DNA from: JBOFCS01 sp051646185
GTDB taxonomy: Bacteria > Actinomycetota > Actinomycetes > Mycobacteriales > Mycobacteriaceae
Reading direction: 5' to 3'
DNA length: 14,702 nucleotides
Assembly: GCA_051646185.1 (NCBI GenBank)
Contig: JBOFCS010000120.1
Location: forward strand, 1 to 14,702
The notes under the pieces: generated by a model
What the model was told of the DNA's origin: nothing
Seen by the model: only the letters and a program-made list of their open reading frames with translations
The model's database searches: none
In this document: positions 1 to 6,572 of the stretch, one piece after another
Numbering within the stretch: the stretch's first letter is position 1
Layout of the letters: every line of letters starts with the position of its first letter
Made by a program: the position numbers and the translations under genes

Positions 1-300
1 AGCTACAAGTACCGCAGCATCCCGCTTGGCAAGTAGCACCTCACGTCGTTCAGCAAAGGCCGACTGCGCTGCGCCTCTGGCTAAGTTTACTAATTTTCCT
101 GCCTCGGAACGCTGGTCTTTTGGCAGCAACGCTAGCTCCCTTTTGGCCAGCGCAAGGCTGGCTTTGTCACCAAGATGTTCGCTCTTGGCGGTGGCTAGCT
201 CCTCGAGATCTGGGGCCTCGCTAAATGCCTGTATAGCAGCACTCGCCGCTTCGTTGAGTGCTGCTTCGGTCAGCTTTGTCGGTGTGGTGTTATTCGCCAC
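1..300 (-). CDS. pheS: Phenylalanyl-tRNA synthetase alpha subunit, 5' part (runs off the left edge)
   Basis: The first 100 codons are seen on the minus strand; the catalytic domain lies outside the window. PheS pairs with PheT in an alpha2-beta2 enzyme that charges tRNA-Phe in the cytoplasm. The visible part is the N-terminal helical coiled-coil arm that contacts tRNA. It contains LTEAALNEAA near residue 10, then HLGDKASLALAKREL and the FAERREVLLAKRD helix near residue 90, typical of actinobacterial PheS. I chose the GTG at 300 because homologues begin a few residues before the LTEAAL block. An in-frame GTG at 336 with AGGA five bases upstream is a real alternative and would add 12 residues. 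pheS lies downstream of the infC-rpmI-rplT-methyltransferase cluster on the same strand, separated by about 200 bases, so it may have its own promoter. Confidence 0.9.
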   Translation of the reverse strand, partial: MANNTTPTKLTEAALNEAASAAIQAFSEAPDLEELATAKSEHLGDKASLALAKRELALLPKDQRSEAGKLVNLARGAAQSAFAERREVLLAKRDAAVLVA

Positions 301-503
301 GGTCAGTGCAACTCCTGGGGTAGCTTCTCTTAACACAGGAATCCTAGTCGATAACCCTTTGTTGACCGGTTTTCCACACCCATCACCACGTGAGCAAGGT
401 CATTTTCAATACAGAACCCAGCTGAACCGTCGAAGTATCAAATCCAATAATCCGATTCCAGTCAATGATGACAGGAACCGAACAAGATACTAGCCAACCA
501 GAT
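301..503 (-). other. Intergenic region upstream of pheS
   Basis: About 200 bases lie between the methyltransferase stop and pheS. I see no coding potential beyond antisense shadows, no clear intrinsic terminator and no T-box-like structure. On the minus strand there is a TTGACT (460-465) and a GATACT (434-439), but the 20-base spacing is too long for a standard promoter. An independent pheS promoter is likely here but cannot be placed. Confidence 0.4.
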
Positions 504-1331
504 TCATCCAAGCGCTTGCACTCGCGCACTGGCGTAGAGGCAAATTGCCGCAGCTGTTGCCAAATTCAAGCTCTCAGCCCGGCCGCGAATCGGGATCCGA
601 ACTCGGTGATCCGCTGCTGACGCTAGCGCTGAATCCAAACCGTGAGCCTCATTACCAAATAGCCAGGCAGTAGGTTGCCTTAGTACCTCATCAGCTCGAT
701 CAAGTTCGAGCTCACCATCTGCAGCAGTTGCCAGCACAAGAATCCCGGCAGTACGCAACGCATTAATGACCTGATCTGTCTGACGCTCGCGAACAATAGG
801 AAGGTGAAAAATACTGCCAGCTGAGGCCCGTACAGCTTTGCCATTATGCGGATCAACACTATCGCCAGCCAAAATCACCCCGCCAGCGCCTACCGCATCA
901 GCAACCCTGATCACCGTGCCTGCATTACCGGGATCAGAGATTTCCACCGGCACAGCAAGCAGGCTTGGCTTTGCATCAACAAGAACGTCAAGATCAGCAT
1001 CTACCATACGGCAGACCGCAATAATACCTGGTGGAGTCACTGTTTTTGATAATTCCCGGGCAGCCCGCTCGGTAACAAACGATACCCGCAAACCCTGGGT
1101 GCTAGCTACAGAAACAAGATCAAGATTGCGGGCTCTACCAACCTCAGTAACAAATACCTCTTCCACCACCGAGGCATCAAGTGCCGCAGACACCGCATTA
1201 GCCCCCTCGGCAAGAAAAAGGCCAACTTTCCTACGTGCAGCAGCACGATGCAGCTTGATAGCAGAAACGACCCGTGATGCACGCTCGGTAAGCGCAACAT
1301 CAGCGGGTCGTAGCGGGTCTGTCTTACTCAG
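504..1331 (-). CDS. SpoU/TrmH-family RNA 2'-O-methyltransferase
   Basis: This protein transfers a methyl group from S-adenosylmethionine to a ribose 2'-OH in rRNA or tRNA; the substrate cannot be told from sequence. The C-terminal SPOUT domain is clear: motif 1 is NAGTVIRVADAVGAGG, motif 2 contains WLFGNEAHGL, and motif 3 contains RIPIRGRAESLNLATAAAI, which forms the knotted cofactor site. The N-terminus carries an L30e-like substrate-binding domain including AIKLHRAAARRKVGLFLAEG, conserved in this family. That block lies upstream of the GTG at 1193, so 1193 is not the true start. No ATG, GTG or TTG lies in frame further upstream. The best start is a CTG at 1329-1331, with GGAG seven bases upstream and overlapping the rplT TGA stop as CTGA. 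This gives 275 residues, normal for the family, and implies translational coupling to rplT. Confidence 0.88.
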   Translation of the reverse strand: MSKTDPLRPADVALTERASRVVSAIKLHRAAARRKVGLFLAEGANAVSAALDASVVEEVFVTEVGRARNLDLVSVASTQGLRVSFVTERAARELSKTVTPPGIIAVCRMVDADLDVLVDAKPSLLAVPVEISDPGNAGTVIRVADAVGAGGVILAGDSVDPHNGKAVRASAGSIFHLPIVRERQTDQVINALRTAGILVLATAADGELELDRADEVLRQPTAWLFGNEAHGLDSALASAADHRVRIPIRGRAESLNLATAAAICLYASARVQALG

Positions 1332-1717
1332 GCTGCTTCTCCAGCAGGAGCATTGACATCTGCAGGCAAAGCCGCCTTAGCGATGGCAACAAGACCAGCA
1401 AAGGCCTCAGCATCGGTCACCGCGATTTCGGCAAGGTTCTTGCGATCAACCTCAACACCAGCAGCCTTAAGCCCCTGGATGAGTCGGTTGTAGGTAATGT
1501 CATTAAGACGACCCGCAGCATTAATGCGGGAAATCCATAACTTACGAAACTCGCTTTTACGTGCACGACGGTCACGATATGCATAGTTCAGCGAGTGAAG
1601 CTGCTGTTCCTTAGCCTTGCGGTAAAGACGTGAACGCTGTCCGCGGTATCCGGCGGAAGCTTCAAGAATTGAACGCCGCTTCTTCTGAGCGTTGACCGCT
1701 CTTTTTACGCGTGCCAC
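1328..1717 (-). CDS. rplT: 50S ribosomal protein L20
   Basis: L20 is an early-assembling protein of the large ribosomal subunit that binds 23S rRNA. In several bacteria it also represses its own operon. The N-terminus MARVKRAVNAQKKRR, the GYRGQRSRLYRKAKEQ block and LWISRINAAGR are diagnostic. The 129 residues include an Ala-rich C-terminal tail of about ten residues beyond the usual bacterial core, as expected in corynebacteria. The start is GTG at 1717, with AGGA seven bases upstream. It lies 69 bases after rpmI and overlaps the methyltransferase start by four bases, so it belongs to the infC-rpmI-rplT operon. Confidence 0.97.
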   Translation of the reverse strand: MARVKRAVNAQKKRRSILEASAGYRGQRSRLYRKAKEQQLHSLNYAYRDRRARKSEFRKLWISRINAAGRLNDITYNRLIQGLKAAGVEVDRKNLAEIAVTDAEAFAGLVAIAKAALPADVNAPAGEAA

Positions 1718-1786
1718 TGGTGAATCCTGTCTGTAAAATCTACGGACGACTACTCGTCGATCCGAAGTGGTCTGGTCGGGACTAAA

Positions 1787-1981
1787 TCAGATGCCAAGTA
1801 GGCGCTTGATGCGTGGAACGTCAGCCTTAGAAACTTCTGCAGTACCATCAAGGCGACGAGTCACCTTGGTTGGCTTATGCTCGAGCAAGTGGCGACGCCC
1901 TGCTTTCTGCCGCAGAATCTTTCCGCTGCCGGACACCTTGAATCGCTTCGAGGTACCACTATGGGTTTTGGACTTAGGCAT
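1787..1981 (-). CDS. rpmI: 50S ribosomal protein L35
   Basis: L35 is a small basic protein of the large ribosomal subunit. The 64 residues match the family length. MPKSKTHSGTSKRFKVSGSG at the start, then ILRQKAGRRHLLEHK and the C-terminal DVPRIKRLLGI, are characteristic. The ATG at 1981 follows GAGGA at four bases. It sits between infC and rplT, the standard bacterial order. The 74-base gap from infC holds a strong stem-loop (2010-2038) that could tune rpmI-rplT translation or mark a processing site. Confidence 0.97.
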   Translation of the reverse strand: MPKSKTHSGTSKRFKVSGSGKILRQKAGRRHLLEHKPTKVTRRLDGTAEVSKADVPRIKRLLGI

Positions 1982-2009
1982 TGAATCCTCAGTTCTTCTT
2001 TGTGTTTCC

Positions 2010-2038
2010 GCTATTGCTGGCCTTCTGCCATCAATAGC
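2010..2038 (-). promoter_or_regulatory. Stem-loop in the infC-rpmI intergenic RNA
   Basis: In the minus-strand transcript GCUAUUG pairs perfectly with CAAUAGC. After a single A-G mismatch the helix continues as UGGC/GCCA around the loop AGAAG. No U-tract follows, so it is not a normal terminator. It lies 29 bases before the rpmI start. In Escherichia coli L20 represses rpmI-rplT by binding RNA structures in and after infC, so an L20 site or a processing hairpin is plausible here, but that is inference. Confidence 0.5.
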
Positions 2039-2055
2039 CTTACTACTACGTAGGT

Positions 2056-2697
2056 TTAGCTTGTTGGTGGTGCGGTGGCTTCCGCTTCTGCAGGTTGATC
2101 CGCAGAAACAACCTGCTCAAGTTCAGGCGAAGCGACCTGGGCAAGAGGTGCGTTGGTGTCTTCATGCGCTTTTGCTCGGGTTTTTGCACCTTTATGCGGA
2201 GCTAAAACCATCGTCATATTGCGACCATCTTGCTTCGCTGAAGTCTCGATGAACCCAAGCTCAGCTACATCTGCACCCAAACGTTGCAGCAGTCGGTAAC
2301 CAAGCTCCGGGCGGGATTGCTCGCGTCCGCGGAACATGATAGTTACCTTGACCTTAGAGCCTGCCTCTAGGAAACGAATAACATTTCGTTTCTTCGTCTC
2401 ATAGTCATGGTCGTCAATCTTAGGGCGAAGCTTTTGCTCTTTGATGACAGTCTGTTGCTGGTTCTTACGAGATTCGCGCGCTTTCTGCGCTGTCTCGTAT
2501 TTGAACTTTCCGTAGTCCATAATCTTGCAGACAGGCGGACGGGCGTCGGGTGCAACCTCAACAAGGTCAAGGTCTGCTTCGAGAGCAACGCGAAGCGCAT
2601 CTTCAACACGCACAATCCCAACCTGCTCCCCTCCTGGTCCGATAAGTCGAACCTCAGGAACGCGGATGCGATCGTTGATGCGGGTCTCAGTGCTGAT
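2056..2697 (-). CDS. infC: Translation initiation factor IF-3, with an ATC start
   Basis: IF3 binds the 30S subunit, prevents premature 50S joining and rejects wrong start codons. The N-domain begins STETRINDRIRVPEVRLIGPGG and includes DLVEVAPDARPPVCKIMDYGKFKYE; the C-domain contains FLEAGSKVKVTIMFRGRE and the LGYRLLQRLGADV helix. Canonical initiation at the GTG at 2613 would remove the first 28 residues of the N-domain. The open frame upstream (back to a TAG) contains no ATG, GTG or TTG, but ATC at 2695-2697 follows AGGAGG at four bases, precisely where IF3 proteins begin. Initiation at ATC gives 213 residues. A non-canonical start is the basis of IF3 autoregulation in E. coli (AUU). The last 40 or so residues are an Ala/Pro/Glu-rich tail beyond the core, seen in other actinobacteria. 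It is the first gene of the operon with rpmI and rplT. Confidence 0.96.
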   Translation of the reverse strand: MSTETRINDRIRVPEVRLIGPGGEQVGIVRVEDALRVALEADLDLVEVAPDARPPVCKIMDYGKFKYETAQKARESRKNQQQTVIKEQKLRPKIDDHDYETKKRNVIRFLEAGSKVKVTIMFRGREQSRPELGYRLLQRLGADVAELGFIETSAKQDGRNMTMVLAPHKGAKTRAKAHEDTNAPLAQVASPELEQVVSADQPAEAEATAPPTS

Positions 2698-2977
2698 GGG
2701 GCCTCCTAGGTCGGGCGGTATTGACTACAGCGGGTATTCATGTGACCGAGCTGCAGCGTGGGAGACTCACACCCTCAACAGAAAGGCCCCGTCCTGGTGA
2801 TATCACCATGCGGGGCCCATTGCCGACCGGTCCAACGTCATAAAGACGCCACTGACTAACGTGGCGGTGCCTGAACTAATCAGAACACCGGGACCGGACC
2901 ACTAAACCCTAAGGTCGAGAGGTGGGAGCGGGACTCCACTTGCTGTCCCCAATAAATCGGGGACGGTCGTACATGAG
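2698..2977 (-). promoter_or_regulatory. Structured leader of the infC-rpmI-rplT operon
   Basis: About 280 non-coding bases precede infC on the minus strand. The transcript would form at least three hairpins in order: GTCCCC/GGGGAC with an 8-base loop (2945-2964), CGCCAC/GTGGCG with an 8-base loop (2847-2866), and a long terminator-like hairpin (2785-2817). A long structured leader before IF3-L35-L20 fits transcription attenuation, as known for L20 leaders of Firmicutes. I did not recognise a specific Rfam class. AGGAGG at the downstream end is the infC ribosome binding site. Confidence 0.5.
2785..2817 (-). terminator. Candidate attenuator hairpin in the infC leader
   Basis: On the minus strand GGCCCCG pairs with CGGGGCC. 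A small internal loop (CA against GGA) separates this from UGGUG/CACCA closing an AUAU loop. The inner part is a perfect 14-bp palindrome (2795-2808). The stem is followed by CUUUCUGUU, an imperfect U-rich run. It lies about 90 bases before the infC start, so termination here would switch off the whole operon. Confidence 0.5.
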
Positions 2978-2983
2978 AGTCTA
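2978..2983 (-). promoter_or_regulatory. Possible -10 box for the infC operon
   Basis: TAGACT on the minus strand fits the corynebacterial TAnnnT -10 pattern and would start transcription near 2971, just before the first leader hairpin. No convincing -35 is visible at 16-18 bases, so this is only a candidate. Confidence 0.25.
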
Positions 2984-2989
2984 GCAGCT

Positions 2990-3358
2990 ATGACTGAAAA
3001 TTCCGATTTGGGTGAACTTCATGTTGATCAGGACCAACAAGAAGTCCGCGATTTAGCTGAAATACCAGCCATCGAGGTTATCACTCGAGCCATAGTGATG
3101 CTGATGAGTTCCGCTGCCGAAAAATTGGGACTTTCGCATTCCGACCCTAACCAAAGCCCATACCTTGATCTTGATGAAGCTCGTCGCATCATCACTGCAT
3201 TAGCGGGACTAGTGACAGCCTCAGTCGAATATCTAGGACCACATGCCGGACCGATTCGTGATGGACTACAAAGCTTACAAAAAGCCTTCCGTGAATCAAG
3301 CGCTTATCCAGACGAACCTGGAATGGGCCCAGGCGAGAAATACACTGGTCCGGTGTAG
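2990..3358 (+). CDS. DUF1844 family protein
   Basis: The product is a 122-residue, acidic, soluble protein of unknown function. The core (about residues 22-105) matches the DUF1844 pattern: a helical block with the short motif VMLMSSAAEKLGL, then LDLDEARRIITALAGLV and a second helix ending at a conserved L-x-x-L-Q region, followed by a flexible Pro/Gly tail. No signal peptide or membrane span is evident; the IVMLMSSAAEKLGL helix is amphipathic rather than transmembrane. The gene is divergent from infC and convergent with uvrA, so it is probably transcribed alone. The ATG at 2990 has no good Shine-Dalgarno sequence (only GAGAG about ten bases upstream). Members of this family sit beside infC or uvrA in many actinobacteria, but no role is established. 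Confidence 0.85.
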   Translation: MTENSDLGELHVDQDQQEVRDLAEIPAIEVITRAIVMLMSSAAEKLGLSHSDPNQSPYLDLDEARRIITALAGLVTASVEYLGPHAGPIRDGLQSLQKAFRESSAYPDEPGMGPGEKYTGPV

Positions 3359-3407
3359 CAATTCCACTGCTAATAATTAAGCACTTACGCAAAAGTTTTA
3401 TCGGACC

Positions 3408-6377
3408 CTAAGTTCGACTGACAACTACTTTTCTTGAAGCTCCTTTTTGTGCTGCCGCCTTGTTGGCCACGACCTTTTTAGTCGCTCTTTTCGGTGCAGC
3501 TTTGCGAGGTACTGCTTTTGCCGAACCAAGAACATCCCTGAGGAAGAAGCCCGTGTAACTCGCAGTGACCTCAGCAACCTGTTCAGGAGTCCCCTCAGCA
3601 ACTACCATCCCACCACCAGAACCACCTTCTGGACCCATATCTATTATCCAGTCTGAAGTCTTAATGACATCCAGGTTATGTTCAATAACAATAACTGAAT
3701 TACCTTTATCGACAAGTCCATTGATAACTTTCAGTAATTTTCGAATATCCTCGAAGTGCAGTCCGGTAGTCGGTTCATCAAGAATGTATACAGTTCTGCC
3801 AGTCGAACGCTTTTGTAGTTCAGCGGCTAGTTTCACCCGCTGAGCCTCACCCCCAGATAGGGTTGGCGCAGGCTGACCAAGCCGAACATAACCCAAACCA
3901 ACTTCAACCAAAGTTTTCAAATATCGATGAATGGAGGTTACCGGCTCAAAGAAGTCGGCGGCTTCCTCAATGGGCATATCGAGAACTTGGGCAATGCTTT
4001 TGCCTTTGTAATGAACTTCCAGAGTTTCCCTGTTATAACGATCTCCATGACACACTTCGCAGGGCACATAAACATCCGGCAGAAAATTCATCTCAATTTT
4101 TAGCGTTCCATCTCCGGAACATGCTTCACAACGGCCACCTTTAACGTTGAAGGAGAAACGACCAGGCTGATACCCCCGGACCTTCGCTTCTGTTGTTGCC
4201 GCAAACAGAGTCCTGATTTTATCGAAAACTCCGGTATAGGTTGCCGCATTAGAACGTGGGGTTCGACCGATAGGTGACTGATCCACTCGAACAAGTTTGT
4301 CCAGCTGATCCAAACCATTAATACGGGTATGACGACCTGGAACCTGCCTTGCCCCATTAAGTTTATTGGCCATAACCGTGGCCAGAATATCGTTGACCAA
4401 AGTGGATTTTCCTGAACCGGAGACCCCAGTCACTGCGGTCAAAACTCCAAGGGGGAACGCAACATCAATAGCATGCAGATTATGTTCACGAGCACCAATA
4501 ACGGTAACCATTCGCTTACGGTCCACCTCCCGGCGCTGGGCTGGAACTTCAATGCTCATGCGCCCGGAAAGGTATGCTCCCGTTATGGATTCAGTATTCT
4601 TGAGTAAATCAGAATAGGATCCGCTATGCACCACCTTGCCGCCGTGTTCACCAGCCAGCGGCCCAATATCAACAATCCAGTCCGAGGTACGAATGGTATC
4701 TTCGTCATGCTCAACAACAATGAGCGTATTACCAAGGTCACGCAGTCGCGTCAAGGTATCAATCAACCGCCGATTGTCTCGTTGATGTAAACCAATCGAA
4801 GGCTCATCCAGAACGTACAACACACCAACTAGTCCTGAGCCGATCTGCGTAGCAAGCCGAATACGTTGAGCCTCACCACCGGATAAAGTTCCAGCCGCTC
4901 GATCTAGCGAAAGATATTCCAAGCCAACATCAAGCAAAAACCCCAGGCGCGCCTGAACTTCTTTAAGAACTTGCCCAGCGATTGCTTCTTCGCGCGAGCC
5001 CAAGGTAAGTGTATTTAAAAAAGCTGAACATTCTGCAATAGATAATTCACATACCTGCGCAATCGACTTTGCTCCAAAATCTTTTGCCGCCACGGTAACC
5101 GAAAGGATTTCTGGCTTGAGCCTAGCTCCATTACACGCCGGACATGGAATATCACGCATATAACCGTCATAACGTTCCTTCATCTGTTCAGAATCAGTCT
5201 GTTCCAACCTGCGATGGAGAAAAGGCATTACCCCTTCGAACTCGGCGTAATACGAACGGGTACGACCATACCTATTGCGATAACGAACATGGACCTGCTC
5301 TTGACTGCCTTCAATAATGGCCTTTCGCGCTTTTGCCGGTAGTTTGTTCCACGGTGTGTCCATATCAAAACCCAGCACCTCACCAAGTCCGCCAAGTAAG
5401 CGCCCAAAATATTCGGAAGTTTGCCCCATAGACCAGGGGGCGATCGCCCCCTGGTCTAGAGTTAATTCCGGATCAGGCACAACTAATTCCGGGTCAACTT
5501 CCTTACGAATGCCCAAGCCCGTACATTCTGCACAAGCGCCATAGGGAGAATTAAAGGAAAATGACCGCGGCTCAAGGTCATCGACAGCTAGAGCATGTCC
5601 ATTCGGGCAGGCAAGTTTCTCGGAAAAGCGTCGTTCTCGGTCTGTAGCCTTCTCATCCCGATCAACAAAATCAAGAACCACAATTCCATCGGCCAGACGT
5701 AGCGCTGTCTCTACTGAATCGGTAAGCCTCTGCTTGGAACTTGCTTTGACAGCAAGCCTGTCAACAACAACTTCAATGTCATGCTTCTCTTGTTTTTTGA
5801 GCTTTGGGGGGTCAGTTAAAGAGTGCACCACTCCATCAATACGGGCACGTGAATACCCTTGGGAGTGCAATTGATCAAACAAATCAACAAACTCACCTTT
5901 ACGGGTGCGCACCACCGGTGCAAGTACTTGAAACCTTACTCCCTCTTCCATATCTAGTACTTGATCAACAATTTGCTGTGGAGTCTGCCGTGCAATCTGC
6001 TCCCCACAAACCGGACAATGTGGGGTACCGGCACGGGCATATAGCAAACGTAAGTAGTCATATACTTCGGTAATAGTGCCCACCGTCGAGCGCGGATTGC
6101 GATTTGTTGATTTTTGATCGATAGAGACCGCCGGTGACAAACCTTCAATAAAATCTACATCTGGTTTATCCATTTGCCCCAAAAACTGCCGAGCATAGGC
6201 TGAAAGCGATTCCACATAACGCCGTTGGCCTTCAGCAAAAATTGTGTCAAAAGCAAGACTAGATTTTCCTGAACCGGAGAGACCAGTAAAAACAATGAGA
6301 CTATCTCGTGGCAAATCAAGGTCGACTCCACGCAAGTTATGCTCTCTTGCGCCTTGCACGATTAATCGATCAGCCAC
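3408..6377 (-). CDS. uvrA: Excinuclease ABC subunit A
   Basis: UvrA is the damage-sensing ATPase of nucleotide excision repair. As a dimer it finds distorted DNA, loads UvrB and leaves. Two ABC modules are complete: Walker A GLSGSGKSS at residues 32-40 and GVSGSGKST at 651-659, and two LSGGEAQR signatures with their Walker B regions ending in VLDEPSIGLH and ILDEPTTGLH. Zinc sites are seen at C121/C124, at the CPNGH...CAEC module (actinobacterial type, with His in place of one Cys), and at C750/C753/C773/C776. The 989 residues exceed the usual ~950 because of a C-terminal Lys/Ala-rich tail of about 35 residues (SAKAVPRKAAPKRATKK onward), probably a non-specific DNA-binding extension. The start is GTG at 6377, with AAAGGGG six bases upstream. 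The gene contains a 30-bp perfect palindrome at codons 307-317. Confidence 0.98.
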   Translation of the reverse strand: MADRLIVQGAREHNLRGVDLDLPRDSLIVFTGLSGSGKSSLAFDTIFAEGQRRYVESLSAYARQFLGQMDKPDVDFIEGLSPAVSIDQKSTNRNPRSTVGTITEVYDYLRLLYARAGTPHCPVCGEQIARQTPQQIVDQVLDMEEGVRFQVLAPVVRTRKGEFVDLFDQLHSQGYSRARIDGVVHSLTDPPKLKKQEKHDIEVVVDRLAVKASSKQRLTDSVETALRLADGIVVLDFVDRDEKATDRERRFSEKLACPNGHALAVDDLEPRSFSFNSPYGACAECTGLGIRKEVDPELVVPDPELTLDQGAIAPWSMGQTSEYFGRLLGGLGEVLGFDMDTPWNKLPAKARKAIIEGSQEQVHVRYRNRYGRTRSYYAEFEGVMPFLHRRLEQTDSEQMKERYDGYMRDIPCPACNGARLKPEILSVTVAAKDFGAKSIAQVCELSIAECSAFLNTLTLGSREEAIAGQVLKEVQARLGFLLDVGLEYLSLDRAAGTLSGGEAQRIRLATQIGSGLVGVLYVLDEPSIGLHQRDNRRLIDTLTRLRDLGNTLIVVEHDEDTIRTSDWIVDIGPLAGEHGGKVVHSGSYSDLLKNTESITGAYLSGRMSIEVPAQRREVDRKRMVTVIGAREHNLHAIDVAFPLGVLTAVTGVSGSGKSTLVNDILATVMANKLNGARQVPGRHTRINGLDQLDKLVRVDQSPIGRTPRSNAATYTGVFDKIRTLFAATTEAKVRGYQPGRFSFNVKGGRCEACSGDGTLKIEMNFLPDVYVPCEVCHGDRYNRETLEVHYKGKSIAQVLDMPIEEAADFFEPVTSIHRYLKTLVEVGLGYVRLGQPAPTLSGGEAQRVKLAAELQKRSTGRTVYILDEPTTGLHFEDIRKLLKVINGLVDKGNSVIVIEHNLDVIKTSDWIIDMGPEGGSGGGMVVAEGTPEQVAEVTASYTGFFLRDVLGSAKAVPRKAAPKRATKKVVANKAAAQKGASRKVVVSRT
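5429..5458. repeat. 30-bp perfect palindrome inside uvrA
   Basis: All 30 bases are self-complementary. Each half reads TAGACCAGGGGGCGA from its own 5' end, meeting at a central GCGATCGC. It covers codons 307-317 of uvrA (LDQGAIAPWSM). Because the reading frame is symmetric about the centre, the plus strand in the mirror frame also spells DQGAIAPWS. The peptide itself is conserved in actinobacterial UvrA, so the palindrome arises from the peptide plus a particular choice of synonymous codons. Confidence 0.95.
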
Positions 6378-6394
6378 GAACGGCCCCTTTCATC

Positions 6395-6415
6395 ACTGGC
6401 AAACGGTTTACCAGT
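6395..6415. promoter_or_regulatory. Operator-like inverted repeat in the uvrA leader
   Basis: CTGGCAAAC-G-GTTTACCAG with one further matching pair outside gives a 21-bp near-perfect palindrome with a single mismatched pair. It lies between the predicted uvrA promoter and the start codon. The AAACGGTTT core looks like LacI-family operators. It is not the actinobacterial LexA box (TCGAAC-type). As RNA it could also fold into a hairpin, since the mismatch becomes a G-U pair. Confidence 0.5.
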
Positions 6416-6428
6416 CAGCACTAAGTCC

Positions 6429-6456
6429 AGTATGAGCAAACTACCTATAATGACAA
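6429..6456 (-). promoter_or_regulatory. Predicted uvrA promoter
   Basis: The minus strand reads TTGTCA (6451-6456), 16 bases, then CATACT (6429-6434), with five of six and four of six matches to the sigma-70 consensus. Transcription would start about ten bases before the palindrome at 6395-6415, leaving a uvrA leader of about 45 bases. Confidence 0.5.
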
Positions 6457-6559
6457 CCTGAATAACAGCACAGCTGTACCACCTAACATCGTAGGCGCAT
6501 ACACCGACAAATCTGGAACAAGAATGCTCCCTGCACAACACATACTTAGCACTGCCCGG

Positions 6560-6565
6560 TAGCGT
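6560..6565 (+). promoter_or_regulatory. Predicted -10 box giving a leaderless metallo-hydrolase mRNA
   Basis: TAGCGT fits TAnnnT and ends seven bases before the ATG at 6573, so transcription would begin at or next to the start codon. There is no Shine-Dalgarno sequence upstream, consistent with leaderless translation, common in corynebacteria. The -35 is weak. A separate TATAAT at 6446-6451 on the plus strand could give a longer transcript. Confidence 0.4.
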
Positions 6566-6572
6566 TTGTGTT

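Noticed and set aside
26..493. Plus-strand 155-residue ORF at the left edge
   Set aside because: It is antisense to the pheS N-terminal coding region, which has clear homology, and its composition (Ser/Ala-rich) is that of a mirror-frame shadow.
838..1356. Plus-strand ORF of 172 residues
   Set aside because: It lies antisense to the SpoU-family methyltransferase, whose motifs are unmistakable.
1767..2252. Plus-strand ORF of 161 residues
   Set aside because: It spans rpmI and the 3' end of infC in antisense; no recognisable protein features.
3356..3372. TAGCA/TGCTA hairpin at the end of the DUF1844 gene as a terminator
   Set aside because: Only five base pairs, mostly A-T, and followed by ATAATTAAG rather than a T-run; too weak to call.
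6378..6572. SOS (LexA) box for uvrA
   Set aside because: No TCGAAC-type palindrome is present in the uvrA upstream region, nor before uvrB.
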